Made by a program: the position numbers and the translations under genes. A DNA stretch of 58,859 bases from Granulosicoccus sp. (lineage in GTDB: Bacteria; Pseudomonadota; Gammaproteobacteria; Granulosicoccales; Granulosicoccaceae): the NCBI GenBank assembly GCA_023301725.1, contig JALZUD010000014.1, positions 1 through 58,859 of the forward strand. The letters are read 5' to 3'. The notes under the pieces were generated by a model. The model worked only from the letters and a program-made list of their open reading frames with translations, was not told the origin of the DNA and made no database searches. This document shows, in pieces, positions 1-9,784 of the stretch (position 1 is the stretch's first letter; each line of letters starts with the position of its first letter).

Positions 1-25
1 GTGTTTACAGGGCGTGTTTACAGGG
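1..25. repeat. 12-bp direct repeat at left edge
   Basis: GTGTTTACAGGG occurs at 1-12 and again at 14-25, separated by one C. It may be the end of a longer array to the left of the window. No function is evident. Confidence 0.6.
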
Positions 26-132
26 ACGCTGCAAGTACAATACCGTGAAGTATTAGCGTGGTGACACGATTTAGTATTATGCAACACTCGGGTTGCGCCT
101 ATTCCAGAAAAATCGACGAATCTATACATGCT

Positions 133-2622
133 ATGACCACCGTGGTTTTGCCAGAGGCCATCCGTTCTTTGCCCGTCTTGAAAATCAGCAACAAGGTTAT
201 CGAGTCTTTAAAAACCGGCAATGTCCTGCTCAAAGCGGAGCCGGGGGCTGGCAAAAGCACCGGCTTACCGTTAGCTCTGTTGCTAGACGAACACATGAAC
301 GGCAATATTCTTCTTCTTGAGCCACGCCGTTTGGCGGCAAGAGCTGTGGCCGCACGTCTGGCTTCGCATCTTGATGAAACAGTGGGTCAGCGTATTGGCC
401 TGCGTATGCGTGGTGAAACGCGGGTGTCGAACAAGACTCGGCTCACGGTGGTAACCGAGGGTGTGCTGACACGATTAATTCAGGCCGATCCGGCGCTAGA
501 AGGAGTGAGTCTTGTCATCTTTGATGAGTTTCATGAGCGCAGCGTACACGCAGACTTGGGGCTTGCACTTTGTATCGACATTCAACAAGCACTGAATGAT
601 CGCTTACGTCTTTTACTGATGTCGGCAACCCTTGATATGCAAAATGTAGCATTGCAATTAGGTGCCAGCGCTGAGCTCTCTTGCCCTGTAAAACAACACC
701 CCGTTGATGTTCGCTATCTGGGTGATGATAAGGCATCGTTACTTCAGCGCATTGCAAGCGCCGTGGTGCTTGCGCTTGAAGAGCATGAGGGGGATGTGCT
801 GGTGTTTTTGCCGGGCGTTTTTGAAATTACTCGAGTGCAGAAAATGCTATCTGCATACACATTGAAAGACAATACGGTGGTTCTCACACTGCACAGTGGG
901 GTCAGCCGGGAGCTTCAAGAACGTGCCACGTGCAAAGCTGTTGTGGGTGTTCGGCGCGTCATCCTTGCCACCAGCCTGGCTGAGACCTCTATTACCATCG
1001 ACGGTGTTCGTGTGGTCATAGATTCTGGACTTGAGCGGCGTGGGCGCATTGACAGCAGCACAGGCAGCTCGCTCCTTGAAACTGTGACAGCCAGTCAAGC
1101 CAGCGCTACACAACGCGCTGGGCGTGCGGGTCGGACCATGTCTGGAATTTGTTACAGGCTCTGGAGCGAGCAGGGTCAGACCCGTCGAGCACTATTTTGG
1201 CAACCCGAAATACTACGTGCTGATTTAGCCCCTGTGATAGTTGAATTGGCGTTATGGGGGGTACACAATTACAAAGACATGGCGTGGACAACCGAACCAT
1301 CTGAGGCTTCTGTGTTGCGTGCTCAGGATCTACTGACGACGTTGGGGTTATGGGAATCAAACCGGCTAAGTACCTCCGGCAAAATGGCAGCGTCCCTACC
1401 AGTGCACCCCAGACTCGCCAGTATGTTGTTATGGGCGATTGAAAACCAATGTCTTGAATTGGCTTGTCAGCTTGCGGTGGTTTTAGAGGATCAATCTCGT
1501 AGCGATAGCAACATTGATCTTGATGTCATCATGCAAAGAGAGTTGTCAAAGCCCCTGAAGCGACTGACTGAACAACTGCTCACCAGAGTACAGTCAAGTA
1601 CCCATCGAGCTGCATCAGGTTCGGCACCCCGCAAGTCAGGTACAGGCAAAATATCAATCGGCGTATTGCTGGCGCAAGCCTACCCGGATTGGATTGCAAA
1701 GCGACGCGCGAGCATTGATGGGGCCTACACGTTGGCCTGTGGAGCTGGAGCCACTATTGATCGTGATGATGCTCTGGCGCAGCAATCTTGGTTGGTGGTA
1801 GGGCGTTTGGGAGGTATCGGCAAACAGCCGCGGATTTTCAAGGCGGCTGCATTATCTATCGCTGACTTGGAACGCGATGCCCCGCACCTGCTCACGCAGT
1901 TTAATCATGTTGCGTGGGATGAAAAACAGCTGAGAGTGGTGGCTGAGAGGCGGCTGATGGTTGGCAAAGTCGTGGTGTCTGGCAAAGCGCTGCATTCGAT
2001 TGATGACAACGAGCGAGTCGGGGCTTTGCTCGATGGAATTCGCTCGGCTGGCATTGTGTGCTTACCATGGACAGATGAGTGCCGGCAATGGCAAGCTCGG
2101 GTTACGCGAATGCATGATTTGAGTGACCACCATTGGCCAGAGGTGGATGATGAGTCGCTGATGAACGAACTTGCTCGCTGGCTTTCGCCTTACCTGCAAG
2201 GTCTGTCCACTTTGGCGTCATTGCAGAAACTCGATCTACATCAGATTTTGAGATCCTTGCTCGATTATCAGCAACAGCTGCAGCTAGAGGAATGGCTCCC
2301 TGTGCGTTACCGCGTGCCCAGTGGCTCAAACATTCGTCTGTCTTATGTCGATCCGGGGAACCCTTGGTTGCAAGTTCGGTTACAAGAGATGTTTGGGTGT
2401 GCAGAAAATCCAGCTGTCGCCTGTGGTCGACTCCCGCTCAAAGTATTGTTGCTGTCTCCAGCCGGGCGTGTGGTTCAGGTAACAGAAGATCTTGCCAATT
2501 TTTGGACTAACAGTTACCCGGCGGTTAAAAAAGACATGGCGGGGCGCTATCCGAAACACAATTGGCCTCAAGATCCGTTGTCGGCTGTGGCCTCAGCTCG
2601 AGTTCGCCCAAGAAAATCCTAA
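133..2622 (+). CDS. hrpB: ATP-dependent helicase HrpB
   Basis: DEAH-family superfamily 2 helicase of the HrpB type, presumed RNA-dependent; its cellular role is poorly known. Counting from the ATG at 133 it has about 829 residues, close to the usual 800-830. Visible motifs are the Walker A GAGKST (about residue 38), a DEFHE box where most relatives have DEAH/DEFHE (about 133), SATL, and the motif VI stretch QRAGRAGR. The long C-terminal region is typical of HrpB. The frame is open back to a GTG at 58, but the first 25 residues do not resemble the family, so the ATG at 133 is the better start. It stands alone in its orientation, followed by a 290-bp gap. Confidence 0.92.
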   Translation: MTTVVLPEAIRSLPVLKISNKVIESLKTGNVLLKAEPGAGKSTGLPLALLLDEHMNGNILLLEPRRLAARAVAARLASHLDETVGQRIGLRMRGETRVSNKTRLTVVTEGVLTRLIQADPALEGVSLVIFDEFHERSVHADLGLALCIDIQQALNDRLRLLLMSATLDMQNVALQLGASAELSCPVKQHPVDVRYLGDDKASLLQRIASAVVLALEEHEGDVLVFLPGVFEITRVQKMLSAYTLKDNTVVLTLHSGVSRELQERATCKAVVGVRRVILATSLAETSITIDGVRVVIDSGLERRGRIDSSTGSSLLETVTASQASATQRAGRAGRTMSGICYRLWSEQGQTRRALFWQPEILRADLAPVIVELALWGVHNYKDMAWTTEPSEASVLRAQDLLTTLGLWESNRLSTSGKMAASLPVHPRLASMLLWAIENQCLELACQLAVVLEDQSRSDSNIDLDVIMQRELSKPLKRLTEQLLTRVQSSTHRAASGSAPRKSGTGKISIGVLLAQAYPDWIAKRRASIDGAYTLACGAGATIDRDDALAQQSWLVVGRLGGIGKQPRIFKAAALSIADLERDAPHLLTQFNHVAWDEKQLRVVAERRLMVGKVVVSGKALHSIDDNERVGALLDGIRSAGIVCLPWTDECRQWQARVTRMHDLSDHHWPEVDDESLMNELARWLSPYLQGLSTLASLQKLDLHQILRSLLDYQQQLQLEEWLPVRYRVPSGSNIRLSYVDPGNPWLQVRLQEMFGCAENPAVACGRLPLKVLLLSPAGRVVQVTEDLANFWTNSYPAVKKDMAGRYPKHNWPQDPLSAVASARVRPRKS

Positions 2623-2914
2623 GCTTGTGGGTTAAACAGACGTGTATATTAAGTAGGCTTTTCGTTGAACAGTTGGAACACCCAGTTGTCTGACCCGTTC
2701 TGGCTAGGGTTTTGGCTCAATATTCACGAGTGCTATGCCTGCATTGTTGACAAGGGTGAGTTGAAGCGGCAGTGGGTGCCCAGCTCGTTTATAATGAGTC
2801 TTCAGGCGGTGTCTGCTCATTGAGATGCGAATAATTATGATTCTCTCAAGCTCGGCACTTTTCGATGTTTCCAGCTATCGCTAGCTATTTTGGGCTAACA
2901 AAGGTCGCAGTTTT
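2623..2914. other. Intergenic region before icd
   Basis: No gene is seen in these 292 bp. TATAAT occurs at 2790-2795 and TTGACA at 2747-2752, but they lie 37 bp apart, so they do not form one sigma70 promoter. The TATAAT alone may serve icd. An AAGG at about 2901 is a plausible ribosome binding site for icd. Confidence 0.4.
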
Positions 2915-5143
2915 ATGTCTGACAACAAGCAAAAAATTATTTACACCTTCACCGATGAGGCACCGTTGCTGGCGACAGCCTCGTTACTGCCCATCGTGCG
3001 CAAATTCACGGCAGCGGCCGGAATTGACATAGAAACCAGTGATATTTCTGTGGCAGCACGGGTGCTGGCAGAATTCCCTGAATACCTGAACGACGATCAA
3101 AAGGTTGAAGACAATCTGGCGCATTTGGGTGAGCTCACACAAGAGCCGAACACAAACATTATCAAACTACCTAATATCAGTGCGTCAGTGCCTCAGCTGC
3201 AAGCCTGCATCAAAGAGTTGCAAGGCAATGGCTACGCTCTGCCTGATTTCCCTAGCGACCCTCAAACTGCGGAAGAAGTAGAGCTGCGTAAGCGCTACGG
3301 CAAAGCGTTGGGTAGTGCGGTGAATCCCGTTCTGCGTGAAGGCAATTCTGATCGGCGTGCGCCAAAGGCTGTGAAAAACTTCGCGAAGAAGTATCCACAC
3401 TCTATGGGTGAGTGGAAGCAGTGGTCACGAACTCACGTCTCTCACATGCACGACGGCGATTTCTATGCTGGTGAGCAATCGTTGACGCTGGACAAAGCGC
3501 GCAATGTGCGCATGGAACTTGTCACTAAAGACGGCAAAAGCGAAGTGCTCAAACCTGAGATCCCGGTCCTTGCGCATGAAGTGCTCGATCTCATGTTTAT
3601 GAGTAAAGTTGCGCTGTGCGAATTCTACGAGCGTGAAATGGAAGATTGTCGCGAATCAGGCATTCTTTTCTCCCTGCACGTAAAAGCCACCATGATGAAG
3701 GTGTCGCATCCTATTGTGTTCGGTCACGCGGTCAAGATTTTTTACAAGGATGCGTTTGATAAGCACGGTGCCTACTTTGATGAGTTAGGCATCAATGTTA
3801 ACAACGGTATGGCAACGCTCTACCAGAAAATTGCTGAATTACCGGCATCCAAGCGCGAAGAAATTGAGCGTGATCTGCATGCTTGTCAGGTTCGTCGTCC
3901 ACGCCTTGCCATGGTTGATTCGGCAAAAGGTATAACCAATTTTCACTCGCCCAGCGACGTTATTGTTGATGCATCGATGCCTGCAATGATTCGTTCCGGT
4001 GGCCAGATGTGGGGTGGAGACGGCAAGTTATACGACTGTAAGGCAGTTATTCCTGAGTCAACCTTTGCTCGTATTTATCAAGAGGTCATCAATTTTTGCA
4101 AATGGCACGGTAATTTCGATCCTGCCACTATGGGTACCGTGCCCAATGTGGGATTGATGGCGCAAAAGGCTGAAGAGTATGGTTCACACGACAAAACGTT
4201 TGAGGCGGCCAGTGCTGGCATCGCGCGCATTACTGATGCCGAAACTGGCGAAGTGCTGCTTGAGCAACCAGTTGAAGAGGGTGACATCTGGCGTATGTGC
4301 CAAACCAAGGATGCGCCTATTCGCGATTGGGTAAAATTAGCCGTAAGGCGTGCACGTGAATCTGCAACGCCGGTGGTTTTCTGGCTTGACCCTTATCGCC
4401 CTCACGAGAATGAGTTAATCAAGAAAGTTGAAGCCTATTTGCAAGAGCACGACACGACGGGTCTGGACATTCAGATAATGTCACAGGTTCGCGCCATGCG
4501 TTACACGCTAGAGCGTGTTGCTCGTGGTCTTGACACTATATCTGCCACTGGCAACATTCTTCGTGATTATCTCACTGACTTGTTCCCGATTCTTGAGCTA
4601 GGCACTAGCGCGAAAATGTTATCGGTAGTGCCATTGATGGAAGGCGGGGGATTGTTTGAAACAGGAGCAGGTGGCTCTGCGCCCAAGCACGTACAACAGC
4701 TGCTTGAAGAGAATCACTTGCGCTGGGATTCGTTGGGTGAATTCCTTGCACTGGCTGTCTCCATCGAAGAGTGCGGCATAAAGCACAGCAATCCGAAGGC
4801 AAAAATTCTGGCGACTACGCTCGATGAAGCGACGGGTAAATTGCTGGACAATGGCAAGTCGCCATCACGTAAGGTGGGTCAGCTTGACAATCGTGGCAGC
4901 CATTTTTATCTGTGCTTGTACTGGGCAGAAGCTATCTCGCAGCAAACAGATGATGCGGAACTCGCAGCGCAATTCAAGTCGTTCTACGATGAGCTGTTGG
5001 CTAGTGAGGAAAAAATCGTTTCTGAACTGAATGCTGTTCAGGGAAAACCTGCAGATATTGGTGGCTATTATTGTTCTAAGCCTGAACTGCGCGAGCAGAT
5101 TATGCGTCCGAGCAGCACGCTGAATCAACTGGTTGACGCGTAA
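2915..5143 (+). CDS. icd: NADP-dependent isocitrate dehydrogenase, monomeric type
   Basis: Oxidatively decarboxylates isocitrate to 2-oxoglutarate with NADP in the TCA cycle. The 742-residue length and the sequence throughout match the large monomeric (IDH-II) class rather than the ~420-residue dimeric class. Examples are the N-terminal [14 protein letters not shown], the central [16 protein letters not shown], and the C-terminal DIGGYY motif. It is cytosolic, with no signal sequence. It is a single-gene unit; the downstream neighbour is a dehydrogenase gene remnant. By supplying 2-oxoglutarate it links functionally to the ntrBC nitrogen sensors at the right end, but no physical linkage is implied. 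Confidence 0.97.
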   Translation: MSDNKQKIIYTFTDEAPLLATASLLPIVRKFTAAAGIDIETSDISVAARVLAEFPEYLNDDQKVEDNLAHLGELTQEPNTNIIKLPNISASVPQLQACIKELQGNGYALPDFPSDPQTAEEVELRKRYGKALGSAVNPVLREGNSDRRAPKAVKNFAKKYPHSMGEWKQWSRTHVSHMHDGDFYAGEQSLTLDKARNVRMELVTKDGKSEVLKPEIPVLAHEVLDLMFMSKVALCEFYEREMEDCRESGILFSLHVKATMMKVSHPIVFGHAVKIFYKDAFDKHGAYFDELGINVNNGMATLYQKIAELPASKREEIERDLHACQVRRPRLAMVDSAKGITNFHSPSDVIVDASMPAMIRSGGQMWGGDGKLYDCKAVIPESTFARIYQEVINFCKWHGNFDPATMGTVPNVGLMAQKAEEYGSHDKTFEAASAGIARITDAETGEVLLEQPVEEGDIWRMCQTKDAPIRDWVKLAVRRARESATPVVFWLDPYRPHENELIKKVEAYLQEHDTTGLDIQIMSQVRAMRYTLERVARGLDTISATGNILRDYLTDLFPILELGTSAKMLSVVPLMEGGGLFETGAGGSAPKHVQQLLEENHLRWDSLGEFLALAVSIEECGIKHSNPKAKILATTLDEATGKLLDNGKSPSRKVGQLDNRGSHFYLCLYWAEAISQQTDDAELAAQFKSFYDELLASEEKIVSELNAVQGKPADIGGYYCSKPELREQIMRPSSTLNQLVDA

Positions 5144-5174
5144 GCGTCATAACCGAAAAGATGAAATTTGTAAG

Positions 5175-5316
5175 AATGTTGCGAAGGCTACGCCGTTAAA
5201 AAAGGAAGGGTGTTTCCGAAGAAGTGGCTGATTGGGTGGGCTATCTGGCATCCAGTGACGCATCATTCATTACAGGTACCACCATTGATATCAATGGTGG
5301 ATTGCTGTTCTCATAG
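5175..5316 (+). pseudogene. 3' remnant of a short-chain dehydrogenase/reductase gene
   Basis: Two adjoining frames together read as the C-terminus of a FabG-like SDR. 5175-5210 gives a stretch containing AKATPLKKEG. From about 5212 to the TAG at 5314 the next frame gives SEEVADWVGYLASSDAS followed by FITGTTIDINGG, the classical SDR C-terminal signature. A one-base shift near 5211 joins them. There is no start codon, no Rossmann motif and no catalytic YxxxK, and the upstream part is replaced by the end of icd. The remnant therefore looks like a deletion scar. The aminotransferase at 5329 begins 13 bp after its stop, suggesting the two genes were once an operon. Confidence 0.75.
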
Positions 5317-5328
5317 GTTGTAAAAAGT

Positions 5329-6567
5329 ATGGCTAACCCAAAGGACAGTTCTGTCCGTCTTGCTGCGGGCAGAGGGCATCGTGCTTTGCCCGGTCCTTCG
5401 GTTGTTCCGGACAGGGTGCTGCGTGCGATGCATCGCGCAGCACCCAATATTTATGCAGGGGAGCTCATTGGGCTGTCCGATACTGTGTACGCTGATCTAA
5501 ACACGATCGCCGGAAGCAGTGGTCACGCTGTTATTTATATTGGTAACGGACATGCGGCTTGGGAAGCTGCTTTGGTCAACACGCTCAGCAAGGGCGACAC
5601 CATACTGTCTTTGCAAACGGGCCGGTTTGGCGCGGGTTGGGCACAAGCTGCCAGAGGCTTGGGAATCAATGTAGAGGTTATTGATTTTGGTACTGATCAA
5701 GCGGTGCAGCTGGAACGTCTAGAGGCAGCTCTTCGTGATGATAAGGAACACAATATAAAAGCTGTTATCACGGTGCAAACTGAGACTTCTTCGTCGGTAG
5801 CGAACAACATTCCCGGAATACGCTCGGCAATGACAGCGTGCGCTCATCCGGCTCTGTTCATGGTTGACAGTATTGCCTCGTTTGCGTGTGAGCCCTTTGA
5901 AATGGACACTTGGGATGTTGATGTCATGCTCACCGCCTGCCAGAAAGGATTGATGACACCTCCTGGCTTGGGCATTGTTTTTATACGTGATCGCGTATGG
6001 CCGTTACACGAAAAAGCCAATCTGAAGACCCCCTACTGGGACTGGACGCCAAGAGTACATCCAGAATACTTTGCCGCGCGTTTCTCGGGCACACCGCCCA
6101 CTCATCACCTGTTCGGACTTCGAGAAGCTCTGGACATGCTGCTTGAAGAAGGTATGGAGAATGTCTGGCAACGACACCACGTGCAAGCTCAAGCGGTTTG
6201 GGCGGCGCTAGAGTGCTGGGCACAAAGCGGTTGTTTAGAATTTAACGTGCCCAAGTCAGATGATCGTTCTTGGGTTGTAACTTGTGTAAGAACTGAAACT
6301 GGGCTGGCAGGTCGATTGCGCGCTTGGTGTGAAAGTGAAGCGGGGCTAACACTTGGCATTGGATTGAATCTTGAACCCAATGGCGCGAAGTCCACTGACG
6401 ATCTTTTCAGGATTGGCCACATGGGGCATCTTGATCCGCATTCGCTATTGGGAATGCTAGCTAGCATAGAGACTGGTTTGATTGCCTTGGGAATAAAAAA
6501 TGTTGAGGGTGGTGTCGACGCTGCGATGAAAATCATTGCCCACGCACAAGCGCCTAGCGTTGGGTAA
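5329..6567 (+). CDS. Class V PLP aminotransferase (alanine/serine-glyoxylate family)
   Basis: A 412-residue PLP enzyme of fold type I, class V, resembling alanine-glyoxylate and serine-glyoxylate aminotransferases. Visible features are the early PGPSVVPDRVLRAMH motif, the YIGNGHAAWEAAL region, the VDSIAS aspartate-containing cofactor motif, and the probable Schiff-base lysine in TACQKGLMTPPGLG. A C-terminal FRIGHMGH motif is also family-typical. The actual amino donor and acceptor cannot be read from sequence. It follows a broken dehydrogenase gene and precedes an EamA permease on the same strand, which would fit a small catabolic unit. No strong Shine-Dalgarno sequence precedes the ATG. Confidence 0.85.
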   Translation: MANPKDSSVRLAAGRGHRALPGPSVVPDRVLRAMHRAAPNIYAGELIGLSDTVYADLNTIAGSSGHAVIYIGNGHAAWEAALVNTLSKGDTILSLQTGRFGAGWAQAARGLGINVEVIDFGTDQAVQLERLEAALRDDKEHNIKAVITVQTETSSSVANNIPGIRSAMTACAHPALFMVDSIASFACEPFEMDTWDVDVMLTACQKGLMTPPGLGIVFIRDRVWPLHEKANLKTPYWDWTPRVHPEYFAARFSGTPPTHHLFGLREALDMLLEEGMENVWQRHHVQAQAVWAALECWAQSGCLEFNVPKSDDRSWVVTCVRTETGLAGRLRAWCESEAGLTLGIGLNLEPNGAKSTDDLFRIGHMGHLDPHSLLGMLASIETGLIALGIKNVEGGVDAAMKIIAHAQAPSVG

Positions 6568-6594
6568 GCACTGTTGAGCCCTTGGTATGCAGTT

Positions 6595-6608
6595 CCATAA
6601 GCTTATGG
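6595..6608. promoter_or_regulatory. Perfect 14-bp palindrome
   Basis: CCATAAGCTTATGG is an uninterrupted palindrome in the 100-bp gap between the aminotransferase and the EamA permease. It could be an operator or a chance site; no T-run follows it. Confidence 0.3.
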
Positions 6609-6667
6609 CCTCGATTTTTTGCCATGCTTGCCACTCAGGTAGATTTCCAAGATTGATAGATTACTAA

Positions 6668-7582
6668 GTGATAGAGCATAAAGAAAACCCCACTGCTGGA
6701 ATCTTGTGGATGCTGCTGACCATGAGTCTATTCGTATCTATGGACACAGTAGTTAAGGTGTTGGTCCAGGATTTTTCGCAATTTCAAATTGTCTGGGCCA
6801 GATTTTTCTTTCATATGTGTTGGTTGCTTGTTTTTCTTCGGCAGAAATTTATTGCCTCTTTTGCAACAGGCTCCTTAAAACTCCAGCTGCTACGCTCTGC
6901 ATTGCTAGTGTTGACAACATCGTTGTTTTTTTCGGGTCTACGTACCACCGATTTATCCACGGCTACGGCCATCATGTTTCTATCGCCGATTTTTGTGACC
7001 TTACTGGCAATACCCATGTTAGGTGAAAGGGTTGGAGTAAGACGCTTGCTGGGTGTGTTGATCGGGTTTGTGGGTGCACTCATTATTGTGCAAACGCAAT
7101 CTGTGGCCGAAAATGCTGCACGTAGTGAATCTGTTATGCAGGTGAGTAGTTGGATACCCGAGCGAGGATATATCTTGTTGGTTTGCGCTGCCGCTTCAAA
7201 CGCAATGTATCAAATATTAACACGACAACTACGTTTAGTAGATAACGGTACCACCACCTTAGTGTATTCGGCAGTGGTAGGTATGGTCGTGATGTCAGCC
7301 TATGCGCCTACCGTCTGGATACAACCAGAGTCGAAACAGTGGCTACTGATGGTAGTCATCGGGTTTCTCGGCTGTGTAAGTCACTTCTGTTTGATACGTG
7401 CCTTTCGTAATGCGCCCGCGTCATTGGTCGTGCCGTTTTCCTACAGTGCTCTTATCTGGGCAATTGTTTTAGGCTTTCTTGTGTTTGGTAGCTTGCCTGA
7501 TCGCTGGACGCTGGTAGGCGCTGGTCTAATTATTTCCAGTGGTTTGTATATTTTTTATCGCGAAACCAAGTTGCAAAAGTAG
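6668..7582 (+). CDS. EamA/DMT-superfamily permease
   Basis: Integral membrane protein of 304 residues with about ten hydrophobic helices arranged as two EamA repeats. The first half carries the FSGLRTTDLSTATAIMFLSPIFVTLLA pattern region and LGERVG; the second repeats the pattern in FRNAPASLVVPFSYSALIWAI and FGSLPDRWT. Members export or import small metabolites such as amino acids or purines; the substrate cannot be predicted. The start is a GTG at 6668; an internal ATG further in would remove the N-terminal cytosolic tail. It shares orientation with the aminotransferase upstream, separated by about 100 bp. Confidence 0.88.
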   Translation: MIEHKENPTAGILWMLLTMSLFVSMDTVVKVLVQDFSQFQIVWARFFFHMCWLLVFLRQKFIASFATGSLKLQLLRSALLVLTTSLFFSGLRTTDLSTATAIMFLSPIFVTLLAIPMLGERVGVRRLLGVLIGFVGALIIVQTQSVAENAARSESVMQVSSWIPERGYILLVCAAASNAMYQILTRQLRLVDNGTTTLVYSAVVGMVVMSAYAPTVWIQPESKQWLLMVVIGFLGCVSHFCLIRAFRNAPASLVVPFSYSALIWAIVLGFLVFGSLPDRWTLVGAGLIISSGLYIFYRETKLQK

Positions 7583-7617
7583 CACATACGCCTAAATCAA
7601 CTTCAGAACTGAGTGTT

Positions 7618-8715
7618 TCAGAGGCCAAGCAATTCAGGTAATGTCTTCACCAATAGTTCATGCTCTTCATGAGTACCGACGCCCACACGAATGTATTGGC
7701 TTTGCGGTGAAATTGCGGGCTTTCTTGCAAATATCCCTTTTTGCGCGAGGGTTGCAATAAGGGCGTTGGCCTGCTCTTCATCGCCAATATTAACGGCGAC
7801 AAAGTTGGTTGCTGACGGTACATAGTTGCGCGCAAGCGAATCGGCCAAGGCATAGATGCGCTGTCGGCCAAATTCCACCTCTTGTTTTATTCTTTCGATA
7901 AATGCTGTGTCTTTGATTGAAGCTGTTGCTGCCAATTGGGCCAAGCGGTTTACGCCGAAGTGATTTCGAATTTTATTGAAGCCCGCGATTATGTCTTGGT
8001 GTGCCAAAACATAACCGATACGCAGGCCTGCCATGCCATACGCTTTTGAGAACGTGCGAAAACGCAGTAGGCGAGGATCATTAATATCAATTGAAAGCGC
8101 GGGCGTTTTGTCCATGAATTCGATATAGGCTTCGTCCAGCATGAGCAAACAATTGTCTGGTAAGCCGTTGAGCAACTGCGCTATGGCATCTGGGGCAAGG
8201 CAAGTTCCCATGGGATTGTCAGGATTGGCCAGATAAATCAAGCGGGCATTGTTTGCATGAGCGCTTTCAAGCAGAGCGACAGGGTCTTCGTGATTGTCTT
8301 TGTACGGCACGCTGTGTATCTGGCCACCAAAGCCATTCACATGGTAGTTGACTGTAGGGTATGCGCCTAGCGAGCTAACCACTGACATGCCTGGCTCTAT
8401 AAACAAACGAATAGTTAGTCCAATTAGGGAGTCAATTCCAGCATCAACGCACACGTTGTTCATGGCTACCTGATGCTCACTGGCAAGAAGCGAGCGAAGC
8501 TCGTAGTTTTCTGGGTCGCCATACCAGCTGCAGCCGCGTTCTGAGGCTGCTTCTTTAATTGCGTCTCTAGCGTACTCACTAATGCCAAATGCACTTTCAT
8601 TGGCACCGATGCGAGCAACAAATCGCTTACCAAGTTGACGTTCTATTGTCTCTGGCCCCACGAAAGGTACAGTGTCTGGCAGAGTTTGAATAAGCTGTGC
8701 AAATGGAATATTCAT
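7618..8715 (-). CDS. HisC-like PLP aminotransferase
   Basis: Fold type I, class II aminotransferase of 365 residues, closest in layout to histidinol-phosphate aminotransferase. Visible are the ANESAFG motif near residue 38, NPDNPMGT (about 163), the DEAYIEF aspartate motif, the Schiff-base lysine in RTFSKAYGMAGLRIGY, and a C-terminal IRVGVGT arginine motif. No other his genes are near, so it could act in histidine synthesis or on another aromatic or phosphorylated substrate. Its ATG overlaps the TGA of the upstream metallo-hydrolase gene by 4 bp, so the two are translationally coupled. Confidence 0.85.
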   Translation of the reverse strand: MNIPFAQLIQTLPDTVPFVGPETIERQLGKRFVARIGANESAFGISEYARDAIKEAASERGCSWYGDPENYELRSLLASEHQVAMNNVCVDAGIDSLIGLTIRLFIEPGMSVVSSLGAYPTVNYHVNGFGGQIHSVPYKDNHEDPVALLESAHANNARLIYLANPDNPMGTCLAPDAIAQLLNGLPDNCLLMLDEAYIEFMDKTPALSIDINDPRLLRFRTFSKAYGMAGLRIGYVLAHQDIIAGFNKIRNHFGVNRLAQLAATASIKDTAFIERIKQEVEFGRQRIYALADSLARNYVPSATNFVAVNIGDEEQANALIATLAQKGIFARKPAISPQSQYIRVGVGTHEEHELLVKTLPELLGL

Positions 8716-9533
8716 GATTGGAGCTCGATACGCATTCCATCGAACCCGGGTTCCACACCAGCAGGAAGAATATCTTGCAGCGTCTTGTAGTCTAGATCGC
8801 CATGCATGTTTGTGAGTATGGCGCGTTCGGGAGAGACCGTTTCAATAAAGGCAAGGCATTCATCAAGGTTCATGTGTGAGGGATGTGATTTGTATCGCAG
8901 AGCATCAACGATGAGTACTTTCACATCTTTCAGTAGTTCTAGAGACTCAGCATTACTGATTTTTTTCATATCAGGAAGGTACACCGCGTTTCCGACGCGT
9001 ATGCCCAGCGCATTGATATCGCCATGTTCTGCCACCAGTGTGTTGAGTGATAGCGCACCGCCTGGTCCGTCGATAGTGAACGGTACGTGAGGCGATAGTT
9101 GTTGTTCTGTACAAAAAGAGGGGTAGCTGGAGCCGCGGGCCTGAACGAAGCAGTAGCCAAACGCTGCCATGACTTGTTTGCGCGCCCATTGATCGATCCA
9201 GACATCGATAGGGCGACTCAAATTAATAGCCATCTGGCGAAGATCGTCTAGGCCAAATATATGATCTGCATGTGAGTGGGTAATGACGAGTCCTTCTATC
9301 GATTTGACGTTAGCACTCAATAACTGTTCTCGTAGATCAGCGCCCGCGTCGACTATGGCGGTGGTTATAGACTCGCCAGTTGTTGATGTATTTGTTTTTT
9401 CTATTAACAGACTACAGCGCCTGCGTCGATTCTTTGGCTCTTCCGGGTCGCACGCTCCCCAGACGTTGCCAACTCTGGGCACACCGCCAGAGGAGCCTGT
9501 GCCGAGTAGTGTCAATGTTGTTGCAGAATTCAT
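8712..9533 (-). CDS. MBL-fold metallo-hydrolase (PhnP-like)
   Basis: Metallo-beta-lactamase-fold phosphodiesterase-type hydrolase, about 273 residues from the ATG at 9533 (the frame opens at a GTG at 9545). The N-terminal LLGTGSSGGVPRVG motif and the HSHADHIFGLDDLR metal-binding motif match PhnP and related cyclic phosphodiesterases. Further ligands are likely in VAEHGDINALGIRV and in the SHPSHMNLDE stretch. The early GACDPEEPKNRRRRCSLLI segment carries the cysteine and arginines often seen in PhnP. There is no phn operon here. It is coupled to the HisC-like gene by a 4-bp overlap. The substrate is unknown. Confidence 0.85.
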   Translation of the reverse strand: MNSATTLTLLGTGSSGGVPRVGNVWGACDPEEPKNRRRRCSLLIEKTNTSTTGESITTAIVDAGADLREQLLSANVKSIEGLVITHSHADHIFGLDDLRQMAINLSRPIDVWIDQWARKQVMAAFGYCFVQARGSSYPSFCTEQQLSPHVPFTIDGPGGALSLNTLVAEHGDINALGIRVGNAVYLPDMKKISNAESLELLKDVKVLIVDALRYKSHPSHMNLDECLAFIETVSPERAILTNMHGDLDYKTLQDILPAGVEPGFDGMRIELQS

Positions 9534-9784
9534 CCGTAGGTGCACGTCAGTGGTAGGTTCAACTGTGACTATATGGTAACTGACTCAGCTTGCGCAGAGT
9601 GGCTTTGCCTTGTGGGATACGTTGTGTTGAGAGTCGGTCGACGATAATCGGGATTCTTCAAAGTCGTGTTATTGTGAAACGACAGTATGGAACGAACACT
9701 CTGTGCTGGAGCGAAACTGTGCCAGTAATTAGACGTCTCTGTGGCAGCCATTAAAAAAAGGTAAAAGTAAAAATTTACAGCCGA

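Noticed and set aside
2747..2795. TTGACA and TATAAT as a sigma70 promoter of icd
   Set aside because: The hexamers lie 37 bp apart, far more than the 16-18 bp needed; only the TATAAT remains as a weak candidate.
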